A model generated the notes under the pieces. That model was given only the letters and a program-made list of their open reading frames with translations. It did no database searches and had not been told where the DNA came from. A stretch of DNA of 64,000 nt. Source: Streptomyces silvae (GTDB taxonomy: Bacteria; Actinomycetota; Actinomycetes; Streptomycetales; Streptomycetaceae). Of this stretch, positions 51,012-59,778 are shown piece by piece. The translations under genes were made by a program, and so were the position numbers. Location: the NCBI RefSeq assembly GCF_016745505.1, contig NZ_JAERUC010000147.1, positions 26,741 to 90,740 of the forward strand. Direction: 5' to 3'. The stretch's first letter is position 1. Each line of letters starts with the position of its first letter.

Positions 51012-51040
51012 GGACAGCTCCTGGCTCTTCGGGGCAACTT

Positions 51041-51056
51041 CTGGGAACGTGCACAC
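51041..51056. promoter_or_regulatory. Second LacI operator-like site, GH42 side
   Basis: CTGGGAACGTGCACAC matches 12 of 16 positions of the operator at 51130-51145, including the GAACG and CAC cores. It is 30 bp before the GH42 start. Confidence 0.45.
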
Positions 51057-51102
51057 ACACTCTCGGCGGCGCAGGGCCAACATAACCGCACAGCAACAAC
51101 CA

Positions 51103-51145
51103 TTGACAAGTGTCGGTTTCGTTTCTCTACTGTGAACGCTCACAG
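51103..51145 (+). promoter_or_regulatory. Promoter and LacI-family operator of the galactan importer operon
   Basis: TTGACA (51103-51108), 17-bp spacer and TCTACT (51126-51131) look like a sigma-70-type promoter. The near-palindrome CTGTGAACGCTCACAG (51130-51145; TGTGA-N4-TCACA) overlaps the -10 and expected start. A LacI repressor bound here should block transcription. On the other strand TGACAA gives TTGTCA for a possible back-to-back GH42 promoter. Confidence 0.75.
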
Positions 51146-51199
51146 CGCCTTTCCGGCCGGTCCGCCGATGCGTCTGTTCGTCTCGTCAGGGGAGAAACC

Positions 51200-52513
51200 A
51201 TGAAATACCGCACCGTCGCGGTGTCCACCGCCGCAGCTCTCGCCGCCACCGCCCTGCTCTCGGGGTGCGGTTCGGACGACGGCGGCGACGAGCCGGCCGC
51301 CTCCGAGCCCGCCTCGCTGACCTACTGGGCGTGGGCGCCCGGCCTGGACAAGGTCGCGGACATCTGGAACAAGGGCCCCGGCAAGGAGGCCGGCATCACC
51401 GTCACGGTGAAGAAGCAGGCGTCCGGCGACGACCTGGTCACCAAGATCATCACGGCGGCGAAGGCCCACAAGGCCCCCGACCTGGTCCAGGCCGAGTACC
51501 AGGCACTCCCCACCCTGGTCTCCAACGACGTGCTCGCCGACATATCCGACGAGGCCGGCGACGCGAAGAGCCGGTTCGCCGACGGAATCTGGCAGCAGAC
51601 GACGCTCGGCTCGGACGCCCTCTACGCCCTGCCGCAGGACTCCGGCCCGCTGATGTTCTACTACCGCGAGGACCTCTTCAAGAAGTACGGCCTGACCGTG
51701 CCCACCACCTGGGACGAGTTCGCGGAGACCGCCCGCGCGCTGAAGGAGAAGGCGCCGGACAAGGACCTCACCACGTTCTCCTCCAACGACTCGGGCCTCT
51801 TCGCGGGCCTCGCCCAGCAGGCCGGCGCGCAGTGGTGGACCACGGGCGGCGACAAGTGGAAGGTCGCCATCGACGACCCGGCCACGCGGAAGGTCGCCGA
51901 CTTCTGGGGCGGCCTGGTCAAGGAGGGGGCGATCGACAACCAGCCGATGTACACCCCGGCCTGGAACAAGGCGCTCAACACCGGCAAGCAGATCGCCTGG
52001 GTCAGCGCCGTCTGGGCACCGGGCACCCTGACCACCGCCGCTCCCGAGACGAAGGGAAAGTGGGCCATGGCCCCGCTCCCCCAGTGGAAGGCCGGCGAGA
52101 ACGTCACGGGCAGCTGGGGCGGCTCCTCCACGGCGGTCACCAACGACTCGAAGAACAAGAAGGCCGCCGCGACCTTCGCGAAGTGGCTGAACACCGACCC
52201 CGCGGCCCTCGCCGCGCTGGTCGAGGAGAGCGGCATCCACCCCGCCGCGACCGCCGCCCAGACCGGTGGCGCGCTCGCGAAGGCGCCGGACTACTTCTCC
52301 AACCAGCCCGGCTTCTACACCGAGGCCGCCAAGATCGCCCAGGGCACCGCCCCGGCGGCCTGGGGCCCCAACGTCAACGTCGCGTACAGCGCCTTCAAGG
52401 ACAACTTCGCCGAGGCCGCCAAGAGCAAGTCGGACTTCGGCCCCGCGCTGACCGCCATGCAGGACGCCACCGTCGCGGACCTGAAGAAGCAGGGCTTCGG
52501 AGTCTCGGAGTGA
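51200..52513 (+). CDS. ABC importer sugar-binding lipoprotein
   Basis: A 437-residue family 1 solute-binding protein. The lipoprotein signal peptide ends in the lipobox LLSGC (Cys near 23), followed by an acidic linker. Body text fits maltose/oligosaccharide binders (ALPQDSGPLMFYYREDLFKKYGLTVPTTWDEFAETARAL; APLPQWKAGENVTGSWGGSS). It captures sugars at the outer membrane face; context points to beta-1,4-galacto-oligosaccharides. GGGGAGAAACC precedes the ATG. Its stop overlaps the first permease gene (GTGA). No ATPase gene is in the operon, so a shared MsiK-type ATPase is expected. Confidence 0.92.
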   Translation: MKYRTVAVSTAAALAATALLSGCGSDDGGDEPAASEPASLTYWAWAPGLDKVADIWNKGPGKEAGITVTVKKQASGDDLVTKIITAAKAHKAPDLVQAEYQALPTLVSNDVLADISDEAGDAKSRFADGIWQQTTLGSDALYALPQDSGPLMFYYREDLFKKYGLTVPTTWDEFAETARALKEKAPDKDLTTFSSNDSGLFAGLAQQAGAQWWTTGGDKWKVAIDDPATRKVADFWGGLVKEGAIDNQPMYTPAWNKALNTGKQIAWVSAVWAPGTLTTAAPETKGKWAMAPLPQWKAGENVTGSWGGSSTAVTNDSKNKKAAATFAKWLNTDPAALAALVEESGIHPAATAAQTGGALAKAPDYFSNQPGFYTEAAKIAQGTAPAAWGPNVNVAYSAFKDNFAEAAKSKSDFGPALTAMQDATVADLKKQGFGVSE

Positions 52514-53436
52514 CACGCGCACCCCGCAGGAGGGCGTACGGGGTCAAGAGCGCCCCGTACGCCTTCCTGGTCCCCGCCACCGTCCTCTTCCTGCTCTTCT
52601 TCGCCCTGCCCATCGGCTACGCCGTGTACCTCAGCTTCCGCAGGACCGAGGTCAAGGGGCTCGGCCTCGGCAAGGGCGCCCGCGACGAGATCTGGGCGGG
52701 CCTGGCCAACTACACCGACGCGCTCTCCGACCCGGAGCTGCTGCACGGGGCGCTGCGCATCCTCGGCTACGGCGCGATCGTCGTCCCGGTGATGCTGGGC
52801 CTCGCCCTGCTCTTCGCCCTGCTGCTGGACACCGACGGGCTCCGGGCGCGCGGCTTCAGCAGGCTGGCGATCTTCCTGCCGTACGCGATCCCGGGCGTCA
52901 TCGCCGCACTGATGTGGGGCTTCCTCTACCTTCCCGAGGTCAGCCCCTTCCTGTACGTACTCGACGCGATGGGGCTCCCGCAGCCCGATCTGCTGGACGG
53001 CGGGCCGCTGTACCTCTCGCTGGCCAACATCGCGGTGTGGGGCGGCACCGGCTTCAACATGATCGTGATCTACACGTCGCTGCGGGCGATCCCGGCCGAG
53101 ATCTTCGAGGCGGCGCGGATCGACGGCTGCTCGCAGCTCCAGATCGCGCTGCGGATCAAGATCCCGATGGTGGCGCCCTCGCTGATCCTGACCTTCTTCT
53201 TCTCGATCATCGCGACGCTCCAGGTCTTCAGCGAGCCCACCACGCTGAAGCCGCTCACCAACTCGCTCTCCACCACCTGGAGTCCGCTGATGAAGGTCTA
53301 CCAGGACGCCTTCGTCAACAACGACATCCACGCGGCGGCCGCCCAGGCGGTCATCATCGCCCTGGCCACCCTCGCCCTGTCCTTCGGCTTCCTCAGGGCG
53401 GCCAACTCCCGTACGAAGCAGGGAGACTCCCGATGA
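52510..53436 (+). CDS. ABC sugar permease, MalF-like
   Basis: A 308-residue membrane subunit. Six helices; N-terminal FLVPATVLFLLFFALPIGYAVYLSF; the EAA loop is EIFEAARIDGCSQLQIALRIKIPMVAP (about 197-223), which docks the ATPase. Starts with GTG overlapping the binding-protein stop; its own stop overlaps the next permease ATG (ATGA). Forms a heterodimer with that permease. Confidence 0.93.
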   Translation: MTRAPRRRAYGVKSAPYAFLVPATVLFLLFFALPIGYAVYLSFRRTEVKGLGLGKGARDEIWAGLANYTDALSDPELLHGALRILGYGAIVVPVMLGLALLFALLLDTDGLRARGFSRLAIFLPYAIPGVIAALMWGFLYLPEVSPFLYVLDAMGLPQPDLLDGGPLYLSLANIAVWGGTGFNMIVIYTSLRAIPAEIFEAARIDGCSQLQIALRIKIPMVAPSLILTFFFSIIATLQVFSEPTTLKPLTNSLSTTWSPLMKVYQDAFVNNDIHAAAAQAVIIALATLALSFGFLRAANSRTKQGDSR

Positions 53437-54293
53437 GCACTCCGCCCCTCGCCACCCCCGGCCGCCGGCGCCTCCCCCTCGTCCCCACGGCCGCGCTGCT
53501 GCTCGGCGCGGTGTACTGCCTGCTGCCCGTCGCCTGGGTGCTGGTCGCCTCGACGAAGTCCGGCAGCGAGCTGTTCTCCACCTTCACCTTCCTGCCCGGC
53601 TCCGGGTTCGCCGACAACGTCGCCGACCTCACGGAGTACCGCGACGGGGTGTACTGGAAGTGGATGGCCAACTCGGCCTTCTACGCCGGGGCGGGCGCGC
53701 TGCTCTCCACGGCGGTGTCCGCGGTCTCGGGGTACGCGCTGGCCGTGTACCGCTTCCGCGGCAAGGAGACCGTCTTCAACATCCTGCTCGCCGGGGTGCT
53801 GATGCCTCCGGTGATCCTGGCCGTGCCGCAGTACCTGCTGCTGGCCGAGGCCGACATGACCGACTCCTACCTGTCGGTGCTGCTGCCGCTGATCCTCTCC
53901 CCGTACGGTGTCTACCTCGCCCGGATCTACGCGGCGGCCGCCGTGCCGGCCGATGTGATCGAGGCGGGGCGGATGGACGGCGGCGGGGAGTGGCGGATTT
54001 TCCGGACCATCGCGCTGCCGATGATGCTGCCGGGGCTGGTGACCGTGTTCCTGTTCCAGTTCGTGGCGGTCTGGAACAACTTCCTGCTCCCCTACATCAT
54101 GCTCGGCGACGACGAGAAGTTCCCGGTGACCCTGGGGCTCTACACGCTGCTCCAGCAGGGCGCGACCACCCCGGCGCTCTACACGCTGGTCATCACCGGC
54201 GCGCTGCTGGCGATCATCCCGCTCATCGCCCTGTTCCTGGTGATCCAGCGGTTCTGGAGCCTCGACCTGCTCTCCGGCGCCGTAAAGTCCTGA
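53433..54293 (+). CDS. ABC sugar permease, MalG-like
   Basis: A 286-residue second membrane subunit with six helices. The EAA loop reads VIEAGRMDGGGEWRIFRTIALPMMLPG (about 175-201). N-terminal helix is PTAALLLGAVYCLLPVAWVLVAS, C-terminal FWSLDLLSGAVKS is typical of CUT1 transporters. 41 bp precede the lacI-type gene, so all four genes likely form one transcript. Confidence 0.93.
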   Translation: MSTPPLATPGRRRLPLVPTAALLLGAVYCLLPVAWVLVASTKSGSELFSTFTFLPGSGFADNVADLTEYRDGVYWKWMANSAFYAGAGALLSTAVSAVSGYALAVYRFRGKETVFNILLAGVLMPPVILAVPQYLLLAEADMTDSYLSVLLPLILSPYGVYLARIYAAAAVPADVIEAGRMDGGGEWRIFRTIALPMMLPGLVTVFLFQFVAVWNNFLLPYIMLGDDEKFPVTLGLYTLLQQGATTPALYTLVITGALLAIIPLIALFLVIQRFWSLDLLSGAVKS

Positions 54294-54334
54294 CAGCTCC
54301 TCAACAGGGCATCTCTTCATGAAAGATCAGCACC

Positions 54335-55369
54335 ATGAGCCGCACAGAACAGAACGGCACGGGACGCCGCCGGCCGCCGACGATCCACGACGTCGCCCGG
54401 GAGGCCGGTGTCTCCCGGGGCACCGTCTCCCGGGTGCTCAACGGCGGTCACAACGTCAGCCCGGCCGCGCTGGACGCGGTTCAGTCCGCCATCCGGCGGA
54501 CCGGCTACACCGTGAACCGGCATGCCAGATCCCTGATCACCGGGCGTTCCGACTCGGTGGCGTTCCTGCTGACCGAGCCCCAGGAGCGTTTCTTCGAGGA
54601 CCCGAACTTCAATGTGCTGCTGCGGGGCTGCACCACCGCGCTCGCCGCGCACGACATCCCGCTGCTGCTGATGATCGCGGGCACGGAGGCGGAGCGCCGC
54701 CGCAACATGCGGTACATCGCCGGGCACGTGGACGGGGTGCTGCTGGTCTCCAGTCACTCCGGTGACCCGGTGGCGGCCCAGCTGCACGAGGCCGGGGTGC
54801 CGCTGGTGGCCTGCGGAAAGCCGCTCGGGCAGGGGTCGCGGGTCAGCTATGTGGCGGCCGACGACCGGCACGGCGCCCGGGACATGGTGCGTTACCTGTA
54901 CGGGGCGGGGCGCCGCCGGATCGCCACGGTCACCGGTCCGCTGGACACCCCGGGCGGGGTGGACCGGCTGGCCGGTTACCGCGAGACGCTCGCCGAATGC
55001 GGGCTGCCGGTCGACGAGGCGCTGATCGTGCCGGGCGACTACAGCCGGGCGGGCGGTGAGGCGGCGGCCGCGCTGCTGCTGGAGCGGGCGCCCGATGTGG
55101 ACGCCGTCTTCGTCGCGTCGGACCTGATGGCGCAGGGCGTGCTGAGCACCCTGGAGCGGGCGGGCCGGCGGGTGCCGCAGGACATCGCGGTCGGCGGCTT
55201 CGACGACTCCCCCGCGGCGCTGGCGGCGCGCCCGGAGCTGACGACGGTCCGCCAGCCGTGGGACCGGATCAGCGCCGAGATGGTACGGGTGCTGCTGGCG
55301 CAGATCGGCGGGGAGGACCCGGCGGCGGTCATCCTCCCCACCGAACTGGTGCGCAGGGACTCGGCGTAG
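54335..55369 (+). CDS. LacI family regulator of the galactan locus
   Basis: A 344-residue repressor. The DNA-binding domain is PTIHDVAREAGVSRGTVSRVLNGGHNVSPAALDAVQSAIRRTGYTVNRHARSL (about 15-67), and the rest is a periplasmic-binding-like effector domain (VDGVLLVSSHSGDPVAAQL; VAVGGFDDSPAALAARPELTTVRQPW). Probably the GanR-like factor binding TGTGA-N4-TCACA, induced by a galactan-derived sugar. Convergent with the GNAT gene. Confidence 0.9.
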   Translation: MSRTEQNGTGRRRPPTIHDVAREAGVSRGTVSRVLNGGHNVSPAALDAVQSAIRRTGYTVNRHARSLITGRSDSVAFLLTEPQERFFEDPNFNVLLRGCTTALAAHDIPLLLMIAGTEAERRRNMRYIAGHVDGVLLVSSHSGDPVAAQLHEAGVPLVACGKPLGQGSRVSYVAADDRHGARDMVRYLYGAGRRRIATVTGPLDTPGGVDRLAGYRETLAECGLPVDEALIVPGDYSRAGGEAAAALLLERAPDVDAVFVASDLMAQGVLSTLERAGRRVPQDIAVGGFDDSPAALAARPELTTVRQPWDRISAEMVRVLLAQIGGEDPAAVILPTELVRRDSA

Positions 55370-55402
55370 GGGCTCGGCGGAGGGGCCCTGCCGGCCCGGC
55401 GC

Positions 55403-55936
55403 TCAGCCGACGCGCCGGGCCAGCACCTGCCCCGGCCAGGTCCCGACCAGGAAGCGGTCCGTGGGGACGAAGCCGTTGCGCTCGTAGTACGCGACGAGCT
55501 CGCCCCCGCCGCCCGCCCAGCAGTCGACCCGCAGCAGGTCCACCCCGGCCCGCCGGGTCTCCCGCACGGCGTGGGCCAGCAGAGCCGACCCGATGCCCAG
55601 GCCCGCGTGCCGCCGGTCGGAGACCAGCAGGCGTACGTACAGCTCGGGTTCCCCCGCGGCCGGGATCGGCATCCGCGGATTGGGGCCTGAGTCGAGCACC
55701 AGCGCCCCGGCGGGCACACCGTCCAGCTCCGCGACGAACGGCGAGTTCACCGTGGTGTACCCCTCGACCCGGGCCGGGCCGCCGGACGTCTGCGAATAGG
55801 GGACGGTGCCCCACTGTTCGGTGTTGCCGCGGGCGTTCATCCAGGCCACCGCGGAGTCGAGCATGTCCAGGATGGCCGGTGCGTCGGCCGGGCCGCCCGG
55901 CCTGATCCGTATGCCGTGCTTCGTGTCGTCGCTCAC
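55403..55936 (-). CDS. GNAT family N-acetyltransferase
   Basis: A 177-residue acetyltransferase. N-terminal IRPGGPADAPAILDMLDSAVAWM; acetyl-CoA site VSDRRHAGLGIGSALLAHAVRETRRAGVDLLRVDCWAGGGGELVAYYERNGFVPTDRF (about 107-165). Substrate unknown. Start ATG at 55936 (MSDDTKHGIRIRPG); a longer frame upstream is not family-like. Lies 71 bp after the OYE gene on the same strand. Confidence 0.85.
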   Translation of the reverse strand: MSDDTKHGIRIRPGGPADAPAILDMLDSAVAWMNARGNTEQWGTVPYSQTSGGPARVEGYTTVNSPFVAELDGVPAGALVLDSGPNPRMPIPAAGEPELYVRLLVSDRRHAGLGIGSALLAHAVRETRRAGVDLLRVDCWAGGGGELVAYYERNGFVPTDRFLVGTWPGQVLARRVG

Positions 55937-56007
55937 GGCGGAAGTCTGCCACGAGGGTCCGCGCGGCTTCAGGCTTCCGGGTCAGGCCCCCCGGGGGCGC
56001 GTCCGTG

Positions 56008-57078
56008 TCAGACGGCGTCCAGCGCCGGGTAGTCGGTGTAGCCCTCCGCGCCGCCGCCGAAGAAGGTCTTCGGGTCCGGGGTGTTGAAGGGGCCGCCGGC
56101 CTTCAGACGGGCCGGCAGGTCCGGGTTGGCGAGGAACAGGGCGCCGTACGAGATGATGTCGGCGATCCCGTCGTCGATGACCGTGTGGTGCTCGGGTCCC
56201 GTCGGCCCCTCGGAGAACACGTTGATGACGAGGGTCCCGGTGAACTGCTTGCGCAGCGCGAGCGTCAGTTCCCGGCCGTCCGCCTGCTCCAGCACGTGCA
56301 GGTACGCCAGTCCGAGCGGCTCCAGCTCGGCGACGAGCGCCGTGTAGACGGCGTCCGGCTCGGGCTCCTCGATGCCGTTGTAGGGGTTCCCGGGCGAGAT
56401 GCGGATCGCGGTCCGCTCGGCGCCGATCTCGGCGACGACCGCCTTGACCACCTCGACGGCGAAGCGGATGCGGGCCGTGTCCGGGCCGCCCCACGCGTCG
56501 GTGCGCAGGTTGGTGTTGGGGGCCAGGAACTGCTGGATCAGGTAGCCGTTGGCGCCGTGCAGCTCGACGCCGTCGAAGCCCGCGTCGATCGCGTTGCGGG
56601 AGGCCGTGGCGAAGTCGCCGATGGTCGCGCGGATCTCCTCGTCGGTGAGCTCGTGCGGCTCCACGAAGTCCTTCGGCCCCACGTGGGTGTAGACCTGGCC
56701 GGGCGCCGCGACCGGGGACGGCGCCACCGGGATCAGTCCGTCCGGCAGCAGGACGGGGTGGCCGATCCGGCCCGCGTGCATGATCTGGGCGAAGATCCGG
56801 CCGCCCGCCGCGTGGACGGAGTCGGTGACCTCGCGCCAGGAGGCGACCTGCTCGGCACTGTGCAGCCCGGGGGTGGAGGGGTATCCCTGGCCCACCACGG
56901 AGGGCTGGATGCCCTCGGTGATGAGGAGCCCGGCCGAGGCGCGCTGGGTGTAGTAGTCGACGGTGAGGCCGGTGGCCGTGCCGCCTTCGCCGGCCCGGCT
57001 GCGGGTCATCGGCGCGAGGGCGATGCGGTTGGAGAGCTGCGTACCGGAGAGATCTACGGGATCGAACACGGTGGTCAT
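56008..57078 (-). CDS. Old yellow enzyme family alkene reductase
   Basis: A 356-residue FMN-dependent ene-reductase. Seen: LSNRIALAPMTRSRA (about 15-29), the substrate His-Asn-type pair in ELHGANGYLIQQFL (about 170-183), ITEGIQPSVVGQGYPSTPGLHSAEQV, and FGGGAEGYTDYPALDA. It reduces activated C=C bonds such as quinones and enals with NAD(P)H. ATG with GGAGG 7 bases upstream. Divergent from a MarR regulator; two TTGGYCGRCCAA-like operators lie between. Confidence 0.92.
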   Translation of the reverse strand: MTTVFDPVDLSGTQLSNRIALAPMTRSRAGEGGTATGLTVDYYTQRASAGLLITEGIQPSVVGQGYPSTPGLHSAEQVASWREVTDSVHAAGGRIFAQIMHAGRIGHPVLLPDGLIPVAPSPVAAPGQVYTHVGPKDFVEPHELTDEEIRATIGDFATASRNAIDAGFDGVELHGANGYLIQQFLAPNTNLRTDAWGGPDTARIRFAVEVVKAVVAEIGAERTAIRISPGNPYNGIEEPEPDAVYTALVAELEPLGLAYLHVLEQADGRELTLALRKQFTGTLVINVFSEGPTGPEHHTVIDDGIADIISYGALFLANPDLPARLKAGGPFNTPDPKTFFGGGAEGYTDYPALDAV

Positions 57079-57100
57079 GAAAGCCTCCGAGGCATTTACA

Positions 57101-57154
57101 TGGTCGGCCAAGTAATCAGTGCCCGGTCACTGTAACCTATTAATTGGCCGACCA
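57101..57154. promoter_or_regulatory. Paired MarR operators between OYE and its regulator
   Basis: TGGTCGGCCAA (57101-57111) and TTGGCCGACCA (57144-57154) are exact inverted copies, and each is itself an imperfect palindrome (TTGG-N4-CCAA type) overlapping the divergent promoters. Confidence 0.8.
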
Positions 57155-57225
57155 AGCTAAAGTTCATGAGGACGTCATGAACCCCGGTCCCGGACCGGGA
57201 CGCGGCACCGCACCGAGGAGTCCCG

Positions 57226-57729
57226 ATGAAGGCCGAAAGCGCCACCTCCGCCGACCCCGCCTGCCCCGGGGCGCTGCCCAGCGCCGCCCTCGACGGCCCG
57301 GTCAGCCATGCCGTCTCGCGGGTGGCCAGGCTGCACAGGATCACGGCCGGCCGGCTGCTCAAGGGGCTCGGGCTCTACCCGGGGCAGGAGTTCCTGATGA
57401 TGCACCTGTGGGACACCGGGGCGGTCCGGCAGGCCGAGCTGATCAAGGCCATGGACCTCGACCCGTCCACCGTCACCAAGATGCTCCAGCGCCTCGAACA
57501 GGCCGGGCACGTACGCCGTCGCCCCGACCCGGACGACCGGCGGGCGGTCCTGGTCGAGGCGACGGAGGAGAGCTGCGCCCTGCACGCCGAGGTGCGCGGG
57601 GCCTGGTCGGGCCTGGAGGAGCACACCCTGGCGGGGCTGGAGCCCGCCGAGCGCGCGGAGCTGGCCCGGCTGCTCGCCAAGGTGGAGGAGAACCTCTGCC
57701 ACGAGGCCGGGGAGTGCCCGGCGCCGTAG
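57226..57729 (+). CDS. MarR family regulator of the old yellow enzyme gene
   Basis: A 167-residue winged-helix protein. HAVSRVARLHRITAGRLLKGLGLYPGQEFLMMHLW then RQAELIKAMDLDPSTVTKMLQRLEQAGHVRRRPDPDDRRAVLVEATE (recognition helix and wing, about 66-112). GAGGAG lies 5 bases before the ATG. Divergent location and shared operators suggest it represses itself and the ene-reductase, relieved by electrophiles. Cysteines at about 11, 120 and 158/163 could sense them, but this is a guess. Confidence 0.9.
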   Translation: MKAESATSADPACPGALPSAALDGPVSHAVSRVARLHRITAGRLLKGLGLYPGQEFLMMHLWDTGAVRQAELIKAMDLDPSTVTKMLQRLEQAGHVRRRPDPDDRRAVLVEATEESCALHAEVRGAWSGLEEHTLAGLEPAERAELARLLAKVEENLCHEAGECPAP

Positions 57730-57742
57730 CGGGGAGCCGGGC

Positions 57743-58804
57743 TCAGCCGGACAGCACCTCCAGGGCGCGGTCGACGTCGGCGTCGGTGTTGTAGAGGTGG
57801 AAGGCCGCCCGCAGATTCCCCGCGCGGGCGGAGACCATCACCCCGGCAGCCGCCAGGTCGGGCTCCCGGCTGCCCAGGCCGGGCACGGCGACGATCGCGG
57901 AGGTGCCGCCCACCGGTTCGTGCCCGAGTGACACCAGCCCGTCCCGGAAGCGGGCGGCGAGCCCGGTGGCATGGGCGTACACGGCGTCCACCCCGACCTC
58001 GGCCAGGACGTCGAGCGACTGCTCGGCCCCGTGGTAGGCGAGGAAGGCGACCGGTTCGTCGAAGCGCCGGGCGTCGGCGGCGAGCTTCTCGACCGGCCCG
58101 TAGGTGCTGTTCCAGCGGTCCTCGGCGGCGACCCAGCCCGCGTAGAGCGCCGGCAGGGTCTCCTGGGCCTCCTCGGTGACGGTCAGGAACGAGGTGCCCC
58201 GGGGACACATCAGGAACTTGTACCCGCCGGTGACCGTGTAGTCGTAGGCCCCGGCGTCCAGCGGCCGCCATCCGGCCGACTGGCTGGCGTCGAGCATCGT
58301 GCGGGCCCCGTGCGCGGCCGCCGCCGCACGGATCGCGTCCAGGTCGGCGACCCGCCCGTCGGCGGACTGGACGGCCGAGAAGGCGACGAGCGCGGTCCCG
58401 GGCCGCACGGCCTCGGCCAGCCCGGCCAGCAGCACGTACCGCATGCGCAGATCACCGCGTACGGCGAAGGGGCTGACGACGGAGCTGAACTCCCCCTCCG
58501 GCGCGAGGACTTCGGCACCGGCGGGGAGGGAGGCGGCGACGAGCCCCACATGGGCGGCGACGGAACCGCCGACCGCCACCCGTGCGGGCGCGACCCCCGC
58601 GAGCCGGGCGAAGCCGGCGCGGGCGGCGTCCACGGACTCGAAGCTGCCCACCCCGCCCCGGACGCCCACGGCGCTGTCGGCGGCCAGCGCCCTGACGGCC
58701 TCGACGGCGCGACGGGGCAGCAGCCCGCAGCTGGAGGTATTGAGATAGGTGGTCTCGGAGGCGAATTCGGTGGCCCTGGCCCGGTCGATCGCAGAAGTCT
58801 CCAT
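57743..58804 (-). CDS. Class V aminotransferase-fold PLP enzyme
   Basis: A 353-residue enzyme like cysteine desulfurase/isopenicillin-epimerase-type proteins. TTYLNTSSCGLLPRRAVEAV (about 18-37), ARTMLDASQSAGWRPLDAGAYDYTVTGGYKFLMCPRGTSFLTV with the PLP Lys in GGYKFL (about 200) and a C-terminal VMVSARAGNLRAAFHLYNTDADVDRAL. The reaction is not decided. 13 bp separates it from the convergent marR stop, so both ends are tightly packed. Confidence 0.85.
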   Translation of the reverse strand: METSAIDRARATEFASETTYLNTSSCGLLPRRAVEAVRALAADSAVGVRGGVGSFESVDAARAGFARLAGVAPARVAVGGSVAAHVGLVAASLPAGAEVLAPEGEFSSVVSPFAVRGDLRMRYVLLAGLAEAVRPGTALVAFSAVQSADGRVADLDAIRAAAAAHGARTMLDASQSAGWRPLDAGAYDYTVTGGYKFLMCPRGTSFLTVTEEAQETLPALYAGWVAAEDRWNSTYGPVEKLAADARRFDEPVAFLAYHGAEQSLDVLAEVGVDAVYAHATGLAARFRDGLVSLGHEPVGGTSAIVAVPGLGSREPDLAAAGVMVSARAGNLRAAFHLYNTDADVDRALEVLSG

Positions 58805-58874
58805 GCGGGACAGCCTGACGGCCGCCCAACCTCACGTCAACGACGTAAATTTGGGCGGCGCGTCAAAGGGGTCC

Positions 58875-59612
58875 TTATACGCGCTGGTCGGACGCGTCGG
58901 TCTGGGGCACTTCGCAGGCCCCGTCCGCGTCGCAGGCCGCGGCGTCCCCGCCGACCTGGGTGAGGCCGGGGACCACGCGGTCCTTCCACGCCTGCTCCAG
59001 CGCCTGGACGAACACCTCCGCGGGCTGCCCGCCGGAGATGCCGTACCGCCGGTCGAGCACGAAGAACGGCACGGCGTTGGCGCCCAGCTCGGCCGCCTCG
59101 CGCTCGTCGGCCCGTACGTCGTCGGCGTACGCCCGGGGGTCGGCCAGCACCGCACGCGCCTCGTCGGCGTCGAGCCCCGCCTCGACGGCCAGGTCGGCCA
59201 GCACGGCCTCGTCGAAGACCGAGCGCTCCTCGGCGAAATTGGCGCGGTAGACCAGCGACAGCAGCTCGTCCTGGAGCCCGCGCGCCTTGGCGAGATGGAG
59301 CAGCCGGTGGATGTCGAAGGTGTTGCCGTGGTCACGGCCCTCGGTGCGGTAGCCGAGCCCCTCGGCCCGCGCGTTCGCGGCGACGTTGCCCTCCATGGCC
59401 CGCGCCTCCTCGGGGCTGCGCCCGTACTTTTTGGCCAGCATGTCGATCACCAGCTCGGTGTCGCCCTTGGCCCGCCCCGGGTCGAGCTCGAAGGAACGGT
59501 GGACCACCTCGACCTCGTCCCGGTGGGCGAAGCCGGCCAGCCCCTTCTCGAAGCGGGCCTTCCCGACGTAGCACCACGGGCAGGCGATGTCGCTCCATAT
59601 CTCGACGCGCAT
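58875..59612 (-). CDS. FrnE-like DsbA family oxidoreductase
   Basis: A 245-residue cytoplasmic thioredoxin-fold protein. The active site is CPWC in VEIWSDIACPWCYVGKARFEKGL (Cys 12/15), followed by FELDPG, HRLLHLAKARGLQDELLSLVYRANF, GANAVPFFVLDRRYGISGGQP (cis-Pro loop) and a cysteine-containing tail (AACDADGACEVPQTDASDQRV). No signal peptide, so intracellular. Relatives include FrnE and polyketide-linked isomerases. The ATG has GAAGAG upstream. The stop is TAA, rare in this window. Confidence 0.9.
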   Translation of the reverse strand: MRVEIWSDIACPWCYVGKARFEKGLAGFAHRDEVEVVHRSFELDPGRAKGDTELVIDMLAKKYGRSPEEARAMEGNVAANARAEGLGYRTEGRDHGNTFDIHRLLHLAKARGLQDELLSLVYRANFAEERSVFDEAVLADLAVEAGLDADEARAVLADPRAYADDVRADEREAAELGANAVPFFVLDRRYGISGGQPAEVFVQALEQAWKDRVVPGLTQVGGDAAACDADGACEVPQTDASDQRV

Positions 59613-59778
59613 GACTCTTCTGTTCTCCAGCTCTGCTGTGACCGATTGCGGAGGGAGCCTCCGCCGCCCGTTCAACGCGCGGAACGCGGGGCTGATTCCC
59701 GGCGCCGCACCGTCCTGGAGGCGATCGACGGCGCGACCAGCACGGCGCGACGGGGCCGGGGCGGCATAGCCTCCGGAC

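Noticed and set aside
54300..54334. TTCATGAA-centred palindrome before the lacI-type gene as an autoregulatory operator
   Set aside because: Arms beyond 8 bp are out of register and the motif does not match the operator at 51130.
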